DNA of 14,524 bases from an uncultured Verrucomicrobiota bacterium (GTDB lineage: Bacteria > Verrucomicrobiota > Verrucomicrobiia > Limisphaerales > UBA9464): NCBI GenBank assembly GCA_903864375.1, contig CAIPFS010000142.1:1-14524 (forward strand), read 5' to 3'. The notes under the pieces were generated by a model that was not told the origin of the DNA, did no database searches, and saw only the letters and a program-made list of their open reading frames with translations. Made by a program: the position numbers and the translations under genes. Of the stretch, positions 6,899 through 14,524 are shown one piece after another; within the stretch, counting starts at the first letter, position 1; the number at the start of each line of letters is the position of its first letter.

Positions 6899-9800
6899 AT
6901 GAACACCCGTCTCGATGGGAGGGTCTCCCCACAGATCGCCTTTCAACAATCCACAGCCTGCTGGCTGGTCCGCCTCGCGTTCCTGGGAATGTTGCTGGCC
7001 GCACCCCCCCTCGCCGCGGGCGTGGGGGGTGGCTTCACCCATGCCGGTCTGCGGGGTGAGTATTATCCGAACATTCAATTTGCGGGGATGCCGACCCTGA
7101 CCCGACGGGAGGTCCGGCTCGATTTTCTCCCCGGCGGACTTTCCCCGGGCGGCGGAGGCCGGGTCGGCGATCTCGCCTTCTGGTCCATTCCGGCCAACGG
7201 ATTTTCCGCCCGCTGGTCCGGTGGGCTGATTCCCCGATTTTCGGAGACCTATCAATTCTCCGTCGCGGCACGGGACGCGGTTCTACTCCGGCTGCGTCCG
7301 ACGGGTACCGTGGATTGGACAACCGTGATTCAGGCCACGCCCTTGGCCAACAGCCCCGTCACCGGGACTTATGCGATGACCGCAGGCGTCACCTATGATG
7401 TCGAATTGCAAATGGCGCACGGGTCGGGACCCTGGGAGGCAAGACTGGGATGGTCGAGCCCGGGGACACCGGCCGAAGTCATTGATCCGCTGACCCGATC
7501 CGGCAGCAACAATCCGGACTGGACGGCCGGCTTCACCGATATCGTCAGGGGCGCGCGCAACAGTTGGGAACCCACGGGCGGGGGGGTGCGTCCGGCCATG
7601 GACGATCAGGGCTGGCCCATGGGCGATGGCTCCTACGTGTTTCAGGAGAGCCTGAATCAGGGCCTGGATCTGGATCCGTTGATGCAGGGGACCATCCACT
7701 TTTCATTTCAAGGCAAGGCGACGGTTTCGGTAAATGGAAATGTCCGGCAAACGACCCTGACCTCCCACTACGATCCCGTCGACAATCGGACCACTGGCAG
7801 CTTTGTGGCCGCGAAGAACGGGTGGAACGCCTCCTACTTTTCGTTCTCCAACTCCCGGCGGGATGGTCAGGCAGGAGGACCGCATGGAATCACCCAGTTG
7901 CATCTCATGCGACCGACGGCACCCGATGCCACCACCAGCGCCGATCCCACCAACTCTCTATTTACACCGCAACTGCTCAATGCTGTCGGGCACTTTACCG
8001 TCGTTCGCCATCAATACGTTGCCAACCAGCAACGCGACTGGTCTGAACGCACGCTTCCGGCCTTCTTCAATCAGGGCGGTGGCGTCTCCAGTCCGCCACA
8101 TCTCGGCAACGGTGGGAACTCGGACAATGGCATCGCCTGGGAATACAAGGTGTTGCTCGCCAACGAGACCGGCTCCGATCTCATGATCAGTCTTCCGCCG
8201 GTGGCCTCCGGTCATGACCCGTCCGAAACCGGCAGTTATATCTGGAAACTCGCGAATCTCATCCGGTACGGCTCCGACGGTGTGGAACCGTACACCCACC
8301 CGGTGGAGGATCCGATTTATCCTCCACTGAACTCCAATTTGCGCATCTATCTGGAGCTGGGCAATGAGCTGTGGAATTCCGGGGGCATTTTCAATGTGGA
8401 CTGGTCAAATATCAATTCCCTGATGGCTGCCGACGTCGCAGCCGGAAACGCCGATTTTCAGGCCATCAACTACGATGGTTTGCCGACCACACAGGATGGC
8501 AACGGCTATTACCGAAGCATGAACACCTGGCGATTCCGGAAGATCGCCCTCCGCCTCATGCAGATCAGTGACATCTTTCGGTCCGTATATGGTGAGGAGG
8601 CCATGGGGTCGCGAATCCGCACCCTCTACGAATGGCAGTATGCCAACTTGAACGATACCGCGCGAATTGCCCTGACCTTTGTCGATCGGTATTTCAACAA
8701 TGGTGACGGGCAGGCACACGTGGCGAACCCCCATCCGGTGTCGCATTGGTTCTGGGGCGGCGGAGGGGCCACCTACTACGGGGCGGTCAATGGCAACGGA
8801 CTGACATCGCTGGTGGCCGATCCATCCTTTGGGAATCCCGATGTTGGCGCGGGCGGTTATCATCCACTTCCGTCCGGTTCGTCCTGGTCCTTCAGTGGAA
8901 CGGCAGGCATCGCGCGGCATGGCGCAGCGGGGGTGGAAATTCCTCCGCCGGTAAATGGATCCCAGATGGGATACATTACCGACAAAGGGACCATTTCGAC
9001 CCAGGTCACCTTTCCCACCCACTTCGCCTCCTCCACCTTCGGGCTCAGTTTCAAGGCGGTGAATCGCACCTCTTCCGGTTCGAGCACTCCGGACAAGCAA
9101 ACGCTGCGCGTTTATCTGGACGGGACCAATGAGATCACGGCGCGGACGTTCAGCCAGGGAAATGGCTATACACCGGCCGGTTTTGACGCCTCCGATCCCT
9201 GGTATGCCAATAACGTGTTCTGGACCCGTTCCCAATATTATTACACCCGTTCCTTTCAGGTGACACCGGGCTCGACCCACATGGTGACAATCCGGGGTTT
9301 CGGTGATGTCAACACGCCTGCCGCGACCAACCAGACGGCATTGATCGGTGAAGTCCGGGTCACCAGTGTGGACCGTATTTTTGAGGACGGGATTCCCGGG
9401 GGTGGAGAAGCCACCGGACAACCCGTGGGTCAGGGCATCCGGGAGACGATGAATATCGAGGCATCCTGGGCCAAAGCCTTCGGAATGGAACAGTTGTCGT
9501 ACGAAGGAGGGTGGTCCCTCGGCGGAGATGACGGCGGATCCTGGGTCCAGCTTCATGCCAAATACAGCGATGCACGCACGGGTGATGCCCAGCGTCAGTT
9601 CATGGATTATTTCGCCGAGGCGGGTTCGGCGGTGAATGTCTTTGGAACCTATGCCCAGTGGCCCAGCTGGGGGGACTATTCTGCGGAACAGGGCCTCCTG
9701 GATGTCGGCAGGTATCCGATTGTCCAGGGAATCGATGCCGCCGCCGACCGGTTGCCTCCCGAACCGCTGAACGGAGTGCCGTTGCCGGCGGTCCTGGAAC

Positions 9801-11152
9801 CGCATCAGGCATCCCTGACGGATCAGGCTGACGCTGCCCAGGGTCGGATCACCAGTGCTGGCGGATGGATCAACTGGAACGTGATTGCCCCGGACTCAGC
9901 GAACTACTCAGTCTCGGTCGCGCTGACCTCCGGTGCCAGGGGCTTCGTCCTGCTGGTGGACGATGTGAAGGTTTCAGCATCTGCCAGTCTCGCGGTACCG
10001 GTGTTCCTGACCCGCGGTCTGCACAGCGTCAAGGTTCGCGCGCTCTCGGACGCTCCGGTGATCGTTGAGGGTCTGACGGTGACCGTGCCCGGAGCCCCTG
10101 CCAGTCCCGTTTGGGTTGCAGCCGTTGACGGTGATGGGGAAGCCGACCTGACGTGGCAGGAGGTGGCGGGAGCAAACCGTTACGAGGTGCGCTTTGGAAC
10201 AAGTCCTGGTGCCTACACCGAGGTTCGTTCGGTGTCCGGTACGACCCATCTGCTCATCCGGGGACTTCAGAACGGTCAGCAGTACTATTTCGTGGTTCTT
10301 GCCGCCCATGATTCCCTACGGAGTCTTCCATCCCCGGAGCGCGGTTTGATTCCCGTGGGCATCGGGCAGCAGGCACCGTTTGTCATCTGGGAATTTTCCG
10401 GCGCAGCGGGCAATGAACCAACCGCGGCACCTGCGTCCGTTTCTTCGCGGCTGATGGTTACCCCTTTGAAGCGCAGCAGTGGATGGATTCCGAGCACCAG
10501 CGAGTGGGCGACCGGAATGAGGGTGAACCGGTTCGCATCTGAATCACCCGCGTCATCGGGGAACGCCTACGGCGCCACCCTGAGCCAGGGCCTTTCCAAA
10601 AGGCAGTATTTCGAATTTACGGTGGCCCCCGTCACCGGTGAGCTCCTGTCCCTCCGGCAACTGGCCTTTCGAGCCTTCTTTCAAAATGGGACTGGGGCCG
10701 CGGGGATTTCCTACAGCACCAACGGGATCGATTTTAGTGCCGGTCTGCCGGCCACCGGCTCGGCCAATACCCCCCAATCCCCATGGGTCGTTGACCTTTC
10801 GGGACGACCCGACCTCCAATCCACCAGCGCAACCATCACGGTGCGGATTTGTCTTTATGGCCTGGGTGCCTATCAGGTCTGCGCCCTCGGGGATCAATCC
10901 GGCCCGGACATTGTCGTGACCGGCACGCTTCGGCCGGTTCAGCTTCCACTCATCATCTCCACCAATGGCACCTCCCGGGTATCCATTTCCTGGCCCGATG
11001 TGGGCCCGGGAGCACAATTGGAAAGCAGCGCGCGGTTGAATTCCCAGATGCCGTGGCAACGGATCAACAACCCTCCCGATGTTTTCGAAAATCGTCGCAC
11101 CGTGGACTTGCCCGCCTCTGAAATCACCCGGTTTTTCCGCCTTCGGGAGTAA
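6899..11152 (+). CDS. Secreted PA14 - glycosidase-like - Fn3 multimodular protein
   Basis: A 1417-residue exported protein starting 27 bases after the FecR-like gene, probably in the same operon. The N-terminus has a long signal peptide (about 1-40, ending PPLAAG). PA14 domain about 50-200 (LRGEYYPNIQF). A clan-A-like glycoside hydrolase region follows, about 202-640, with Asn489-Glu490 in LELGNELWN as the likely acid/base. It resumes at about 830-960, where Glu869 in SYEGGW is the candidate nucleophile. Between the halves lies a beta-rich insert, about 641-826 (DPSFGNPDV, SWSFSGTAGI). Then come a carbohydrate-binding-like domain about 965-1066, Fn3 about 1067-1157 (GLQNGQQYYFVVLAA), a jelly roll about 1158-1344, and a tail with QLESSARLN and FFRLRE. 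I infer a secreted polysaccharide-degrading role. The hydrolase family and substrate cannot be named from the sequence alone, and the catalytic residues are proposed from motif resemblance. No Shine-Dalgarno is visible. Confidence 0.87.
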   Translation: MNTRLDGRVSPQIAFQQSTACWLVRLAFLGMLLAAPPLAAGVGGGFTHAGLRGEYYPNIQFAGMPTLTRREVRLDFLPGGLSPGGGGRVGDLAFWSIPANGFSARWSGGLIPRFSETYQFSVAARDAVLLRLRPTGTVDWTTVIQATPLANSPVTGTYAMTAGVTYDVELQMAHGSGPWEARLGWSSPGTPAEVIDPLTRSGSNNPDWTAGFTDIVRGARNSWEPTGGGVRPAMDDQGWPMGDGSYVFQESLNQGLDLDPLMQGTIHFSFQGKATVSVNGNVRQTTLTSHYDPVDNRTTGSFVAAKNGWNASYFSFSNSRRDGQAGGPHGITQLHLMRPTAPDATTSADPTNSLFTPQLLNAVGHFTVVRHQYVANQQRDWSERTLPAFFNQGGGVSSPPHLGNGGNSDNGIAWEYKVLLANETGSDLMISLPPVASGHDPSETGSYIWKLANLIRYGSDGVEPYTHPVEDPIYPPLNSNLRIYLELGNELWNSGGIFNVDWSNINSLMAADVAAGNADFQAINYDGLPTTQDGNGYYRSMNTWRFRKIALRLMQISDIFRSVYGEEAMGSRIRTLYEWQYANLNDTARIALTFVDRYFNNGDGQAHVANPHPVSHWFWGGGGATYYGAVNGNGLTSLVADPSFGNPDVGAGGYHPLPSGSSWSFSGTAGIARHGAAGVEIPPPVNGSQMGYITDKGTISTQVTFPTHFASSTFGLSFKAVNRTSSGSSTPDKQTLRVYLDGTNEITARTFSQGNGYTPAGFDASDPWYANNVFWTRSQYYYTRSFQVTPGSTHMVTIRGFGDVNTPAATNQTALIGEVRVTSVDRIFEDGIPGGGEATGQPVGQGIRETMNIEASWAKAFGMEQLSYEGGWSLGGDDGGSWVQLHAKYSDARTGDAQRQFMDYFAEAGSAVNVFGTYAQWPSWGDYSAEQGLLDVGRYPIVQGIDAAADRLPPEPLNGVPLPAVLEPHQASLTDQADAAQGRITSAGGWINWNVIAPDSANYSVSVALTSGARGFVLLVDDVKVSASASLAVPVFLTRGLHSVKVRALSDAPVIVEGLTVTVPGAPASPVWVAAVDGDGEADLTWQEVAGANRYEVRFGTSPGAYTEVRSVSGTTHLLIRGLQNGQQYYFVVLAAHDSLRSLPSPERGLIPVGIGQQAPFVIWEFSGAAGNEPTAAPASVSSRLMVTPLKRSSGWIPSTSEWATGMRVNRFASESPASSGNAYGATLSQGLSKRQYFEFTVAPVTGELLSLRQLAFRAFFQNGTGAAGISYSTNGIDFSAGLPATGSANTPQSPWVVDLSGRPDLQSTSATITVRICLYGLGAYQVCALGDQSGPDIVVTGTLRPVQLPLIISTNGTSRVSISWPDVGPGAQLESSARLNSQMPWQRINNPPDVFENRRTVDLPASEITRFFRLRE

Positions 11153-11404
11153 TGGATGCGGTGGCCGTGGCCGGGCCTGGCTGCGTTGTTTCGGGGAGTC
11201 GCCTTTTGCCCTTCAATCAGGTTCCGTCAGTCTAAAGCCGAATTCGAAGGGGTCGCGACGGAATCAACGCGATTGGGACGGGCTGTCGAACGCCGCGACG
11301 CGCCTTCGCCGCGGAGGGATGACAAACCGGCGGTTGCAGGGCATCCGTGCTGGAGATACAACAAGCAATCGGTCACTCGCCGCGTTGCCGGACCATCCTT
11401 CACC
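11153..11404 (+). other. 252-base intergenic stretch before the esterase gene
   Basis: No convincing gene. The esterase reading frame stays open up to an ATG at 11156, but the added 83 residues are Arg/Pro-rich, resemble nothing I know, and would bury the signal peptide. I therefore treat the stretch as a leader. It holds only weak inverted repeats (for example CCGGC at 11327 with GCCGG at 11387). No clear promoter, terminator or Shine-Dalgarno was found. A small RNA or decayed repeat cannot be excluded. Confidence 0.5.
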
Positions 11405-13069
11405 ATGAAACACCTCCTTCTCGTCGCCCTTCTGCTGGTTCAAGCGGCAACCCTCCGCGCCGGGTCAACCGACGCAGCGGAACACGATGCAGATACCAAC
11501 ACGTTGCGTGTTTTCATTTTTGCGGGCCAGTCCAACATGGTGGGCTCCGATTCCAAGGCGAAGGATATCCAGCGTTTTCCACCGTTCGTGGGATTGGACA
11601 TGCCCCAGGAGGGGATCCTGTTTTCCTACAACATCGGACGTGAGGAGAAACTGACCTCCAAAGGTTGGGTCGCATTGCAACCCGTGGACGACGTCGTCGG
11701 GCCGGAACTCAGCTTTGCCAGACGGGTTTCGCGTGAAATCAAGGCCCCCGTCGCCATCATCAAATGCGCCGCGGGCGGCACGACCTTGGGGGGTGACTGG
11801 AATCCCGATGACCCCAGTGGCTTCAAACTCTACCCGTTGGCCCTGGAGTTGATTCAATCATCGCTGGCCGAGCTCGACCGGAGGAAGGTGGCTTACCGGA
11901 TTGAGGGCTTCATGTGGCATCAGGGGGAAAACGATATGTTCGATAAGGAGTTCAAGCCGGCTTACGGCAGGAACCTGCGACACTTTCTGGAACGATGGCG
12001 CCATGATCTCAAGACACCCAGGTTGAAATTCTACATCGGCGAGCTTTGCACCAAGACGATTTGGGGTATGGACAATCGGGAAAACATGTATGCCATCCGT
12101 GCCGGGCAGAAGGCTGTCACCGACTCCGATCCGTTGGCGGAATACATCCCCACCTCGCACGATGCGGTGGAGATCGGCGGCGGTGAGGGACTGCATTATC
12201 ATTACGGAACCCTGGGCCAGCTGGAACACGGTGTGAACTACGCCGAAGCCTATCTGAGAACGATTGGAAAGAAGCCGGCCACCAACCGATCCCTCAAGAC
12301 CTGGCCGTATGCCAAGGGAAGCCCCGTCAAACTCTTCGTCCTCGCCGGACATCGCAATATGGAAGCCGAGCGTGCCTTTACTCAGGAACTCAAAGCACTC
12401 GCAGGACGCGAGTCGCTGGCGGACGACAATGCGCGGATTGCCTTCAAATACAGCATTGGCGGCGGCTACAAGACGTCGCAGGGCTGGGAGCCTCTGGGTC
12501 CCGCCGGATGCTATGAAACCTTTGGTCCGGAACTCAGCTTCGGCAGAACGCTGCAAGACCGGGTGCCCGGCAATATCGCCATCGCCAAGTTCACCCACAG
12601 CGGCTCGCAGATGAACGACTGGACTCCGCAAGGTACGGACGCCAAAGACCGGAACCTTTACCCGCAGTTCATCGCCTTCATTCAAGAATCCATCAGGGAA
12701 CTTGAAGCCAAAGGCCATCCGGTCGAACTGGCTGGCATCTTTTACCATGTCGGTGAAAACGACATGTCCTTCGGACCTTACCGGAGCAAGGCGGACGGAT
12801 GGCTGAAGTCCACGGTCGCGAAAAGCCGCGAGGATTTGGCGCTTCCCACGCTGAAATGGTTTGTCAGCCAGCAACCACCCACCGACGAGAAGGGGCTCAA
12901 CGCCATGGACGTCACTGCGAAGCTTGCTGCCATCGGCACCGCAGATCCTGCGTTCGTTCACATTCAGGCATTCCATCTGCCACCGCAGGCAGAGCAACTG
13001 GTTATGACCACGGAGGGCATTATTGAATTGGGAGAGGTCCTTGCCCAAAGCTATATCGAACACAGGTAA
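11405..13069 (+). CDS. Secreted SASA-family carbohydrate acetylesterase with tandem second (degenerate) domain
   Basis: A 554-residue exported protein of the sialate O-acetylesterase (SASA, DUF303) family, SGNH-like hydrolases that remove acetyl groups from sugars. ATG at 11405 is chosen because it opens with a signal peptide, MKHLLLVALLLVQAATLRAG. Domain 1 (about 34-285) has the nucleophile Ser43 in FAGQSNM, the WHQGEND block (171-177) and the C-terminal His266 in HYGTLGQLEHG. Domain 2 (about 305-554) repeats the fold: VLAGHRNM (Arg317 in the place of the serine), GPELSFGR (compare GPELSFAR), YHVGENDM (447-454), and VMTTEGIIELG (Val533 in the place of the histidine). Domain 2 is therefore probably not catalytic and may bind substrate or stabilise the enzyme. 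The substrate could be acetylated xylan, pectin or another glycan; sialic acid specificity should not be assumed. The 252-base gap before it suggests separate transcription from the glycosidase gene. Confidence 0.92.
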   Translation: MKHLLLVALLLVQAATLRAGSTDAAEHDADTNTLRVFIFAGQSNMVGSDSKAKDIQRFPPFVGLDMPQEGILFSYNIGREEKLTSKGWVALQPVDDVVGPELSFARRVSREIKAPVAIIKCAAGGTTLGGDWNPDDPSGFKLYPLALELIQSSLAELDRRKVAYRIEGFMWHQGENDMFDKEFKPAYGRNLRHFLERWRHDLKTPRLKFYIGELCTKTIWGMDNRENMYAIRAGQKAVTDSDPLAEYIPTSHDAVEIGGGEGLHYHYGTLGQLEHGVNYAEAYLRTIGKKPATNRSLKTWPYAKGSPVKLFVLAGHRNMEAERAFTQELKALAGRESLADDNARIAFKYSIGGGYKTSQGWEPLGPAGCYETFGPELSFGRTLQDRVPGNIAIAKFTHSGSQMNDWTPQGTDAKDRNLYPQFIAFIQESIRELEAKGHPVELAGIFYHVGENDMSFGPYRSKADGWLKSTVAKSREDLALPTLKWFVSQQPPTDEKGLNAMDVTAKLAAIGTADPAFVHIQAFHLPPQAEQLVMTTEGIIELGEVLAQSYIEHR

Positions 13070-13134
13070 CTCCGCCCGCATGCCGCTCTGGCTCCCGCCA
13101 TCCACCACCCCCTTTTTTTCGAACTCAGAATCTT

Positions 13135-13147
13135 GCGAGACGCTCGC
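13135..13147 (+). repeat. Short hairpin in the leader of the last gene
   Basis: GCGAG (13135-13139) and CTCGC (13143-13147) are perfect inverted repeats around a three-base loop. It lies in the 119-base gap between the esterase stop and the last gene, just upstream of a stronger hairpin. It might take part in mRNA structure, or be chance in GC-rich DNA. Confidence 0.35.
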
Positions 13148-13161
13148 GTCAAATCCTTTGG

Positions 13162-13178
13162 CCGGGCGTTTCGCCCGG
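13162..13178 (+). promoter_or_regulatory. Strong hairpin ten bases before the start codon of the last gene
   Basis: CCGGGCG (13162-13168), loop TTT, CGCCCGG (13172-13178): a perfect all-GC seven-pair stem ending ten bases before ATG 13189. No T-run follows, so it is not a classical terminator. Its position would place it at the ribosome entry site if it lies in the mRNA, so a role in translation or mRNA stability is possible. Function is inferred from position only. Confidence 0.45.
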
Positions 13179-13188
13179 GTACAAAACC

Positions 13189-14524
13189 ATGAAAACATTC
13201 CTATTCCCGTTTTTGCTTCTGCTTGAACTTCCATCGGTCCATCTGTCCGCCGGGCCTCAGCAGGGCGAAATGGCCGGCTATCTCTTTGGGCCAGCGGAGA
13301 AAGTGCCTGAAGAGTTCAACGGCGGCTTTTCCCTTTACGCCGCCGCCTGGCCTTTGGTGGCGACTTATCCCGGCCACGAATACCAGACCGGACTCTGTGG
13401 CACATGGATGTTTCCCCAGCACGATCCCGATCACAAACCAAAGGGCGAGTTCTACACTGACGTCGAGGGCGGCCTCGGTTGGTGGCGCGACACGCATTTT
13501 CCCACCGAGACGCCGAAGTTCATCATGGGCGGCGTCGGGCCAAACTTCTCGTTCATTGCCAATGGTCCAGGCTACGGAGCAGGTAGTTGGGAGGAGCCAC
13601 GCGGTCTGTATGGCGTGGCGCAGCTCAGTCCATGGCTGCTGTTTCCCCTCGACGGCTTAAACCTCAAGCAGGGCACGAGCGGCGAGCTCTTTGGCTACGG
13701 CTACCTGCCTCTGCCACTGACAAATCCAAAGGCCACCACCGGAGGCAAAAACCTTCCCACGGGGAACCAATGCTGGACCCTCTTTCTCAACACCGCCAAT
13801 TTCAAAGGCCCTGCGACTTTCTTCACCCCTTTCTTTTGGACCCAGGCCACGATCCAACATCCTGAATGGGCTGGCATGCTGCTCGACTCACGTCCTGCCG
13901 GGCCGAACAAAGCCATCCAGATGGAAACGCAGTATGTCCCGGCGATCCTGACCAAGGATGCCACCGGCAAAAGCTATGCCCGTATTGCACCGACTGCATT
14001 CCCCGTTGGAGCGGAAGGCTACTCCACCATCCTGCACCGACTCACGGCTTACAAAAAAGCGGCATTGTGGGACGACGTGCAGCAGTGGTTCGACGGCGGA
14101 GCTCCAGCCGATGGGACCATCAAGCCCGAGGCCTCCGCCGTGCATACCTTTGGCGAGGGCGGCGGATCAAACTGGAGCATCTATGCTCCCGGGGCCAAAC
14201 GGGGAGAGAAGATGGAGCTCGCGTGGAAATCCTTCGCCACTTCCTTCACCCCGAATCCGATCACCTTTGGCTACCGCTGGAATGATCAGCTCACCCGCAG
14301 GAACGGCTCGCTCGTGACTCTCCCCGAATACTACGCGGCTGGGACCGATGGGAAAAAATCGCAGTGGGCTGTGGTGTCGCCTAAGGATGTTCCGGACAAC
14401 CTGGGCCTCACCCAGTTCCGCTTTGAGCGGGCCAAAGAAGAACCTCAGGAGCCACGCACCACTCCGGACGATCCTACGAGCTGCTGGAAAAAGCCCGGTC
14501 CCGTCGCCGGCCCTTTCAAGGCAC
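13189..14524 (+). CDS. Exported protein of unknown function (3' end beyond the window)
   Basis: An open frame of 445 codons from ATG 13189 to the window edge with no stop, so the gene is cut off at its 3' end. The start gives a signal peptide, MKTFLFPFLLLLELPSVHLSA (1-21, cleavage before GPQ). The mature part is rich in Trp, Phe, Tyr, Gly and Pro, with segments such as GYLFGPAEKVPEEFNGGFSL, GGLGWWRDTHFP, GPNFSFIANGPGYGAG and GNQCWTLFLNTANFKG, and it looks beta-rich. I see no known catalytic motif, no further transmembrane segment and no lipobox. No Shine-Dalgarno is visible; a strong hairpin lies just upstream. It follows the esterase by 119 bases on the same strand, so a role in sugar metabolism at the cell surface is possible but unproven. 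The reading frame and export are well supported; function is not assigned. Confidence 0.85.
   Translation, partial: MKTFLFPFLLLLELPSVHLSAGPQQGEMAGYLFGPAEKVPEEFNGGFSLYAAAWPLVATYPGHEYQTGLCGTWMFPQHDPDHKPKGEFYTDVEGGLGWWRDTHFPTETPKFIMGGVGPNFSFIANGPGYGAGSWEEPRGLYGVAQLSPWLLFPLDGLNLKQGTSGELFGYGYLPLPLTNPKATTGGKNLPTGNQCWTLFLNTANFKGPATFFTPFFWTQATIQHPEWAGMLLDSRPAGPNKAIQMETQYVPAILTKDATGKSYARIAPTAFPVGAEGYSTILHRLTAYKKAALWDDVQQWFDGGAPADGTIKPEASAVHTFGEGGGSNWSIYAPGAKRGEKMELAWKSFATSFTPNPITFGYRWNDQLTRRNGSLVTLPEYYAAGTDGKKSQWAVVSPKDVPDNLGLTQFRFERAKEEPQEPRTTPDDPTSCWKKPGPVAGPFKA

Noticed and set aside
8405..9805. 466-codon minus-strand frame opposite the glycosidase-like gene
   Set aside because: Also in codon register with the gene on the other strand and lacking any recognisable motif; explained by codon bias.
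11156..11404. Upstream ATG start for the esterase gene
   Set aside because: It would place an evident signal peptide 83 residues inside the protein.
13113..13119. Run of seven T residues after the esterase gene as a terminator
   Set aside because: No inverted repeat precedes it directly; the hairpins in this gap lie downstream and are not followed by T-runs.
11858..13234. 458-codon minus-strand frame opposite the esterase gene
   Set aside because: Same register effect; the + strand shows conserved SASA motifs along the whole stretch.

Overview
The window is GC-rich, uses long codon-biased reading frames, and carries all six genes I can support on the + strand. Its contents are very large secreted multi-domain proteins (ThuA, PQQ sugar dehydrogenase, PKD, CBM6, PA14, Fn3), an ECF sigma/FecR pair, a SASA-type esterase, and a C-terminal module of the type LESS...FFRxR. 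This combination points to a Verrucomicrobiota bacterium, perhaps of the Pedosphaera/Limisphaera side. That placement is inference from protein style, since no rRNA or other marker is present. I see no RNA genes, mobile elements, CRISPR arrays or attachment sites.

Layout. (1) 62-4603: a 1513-residue exported protein that joins a ThuA domain to a soluble PQQ-type glucose/sorbosone dehydrogenase domain, followed by PKD, Ig-like and three CBM6-type modules. (2) 4604-4766: an intergenic gap with two hairpins each followed by a T-run, so transcription probably breaks here. (3) 4767-11152: a tight three-gene unit made of an ECF sigma factor, an overlapping (GTGA) FecR-type anti-sigma/sensor with an extra C-terminal jelly-roll-like domain, and, 27 bases on, a 1417-residue secreted glycosidase-like protein with a PA14 domain, a split TIM-barrel-like region, Fn3 and jelly-roll modules. 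(4) 11153-11404: a 252-base stretch with no convincing gene. (5) 11405-13069: a secreted SASA-family carbohydrate esterase with two tandem copies of the domain, the second lacking the catalytic serine and histidine. (6) 13070-13188: a short gap with two hairpins. (7) 13189 to the window end: the first 445 codons of an unrecognised exported protein.

Working picture. The genes look like a polysaccharide-processing locus without SusC/SusD-type transport. Secreted enzymes would bind (CBM6, PA14), deacetylate (SASA), cleave (glycosidase-like) and oxidise (PQQ dehydrogenase) sugars, and the ECF/FecR pair would provide a membrane-spanning switch. The most interesting parts are the sigma/FecR-jelly-roll/glycosidase unit, the tandem active/inactive esterase, and the C-terminal module shared by two otherwise unrelated exported proteins.
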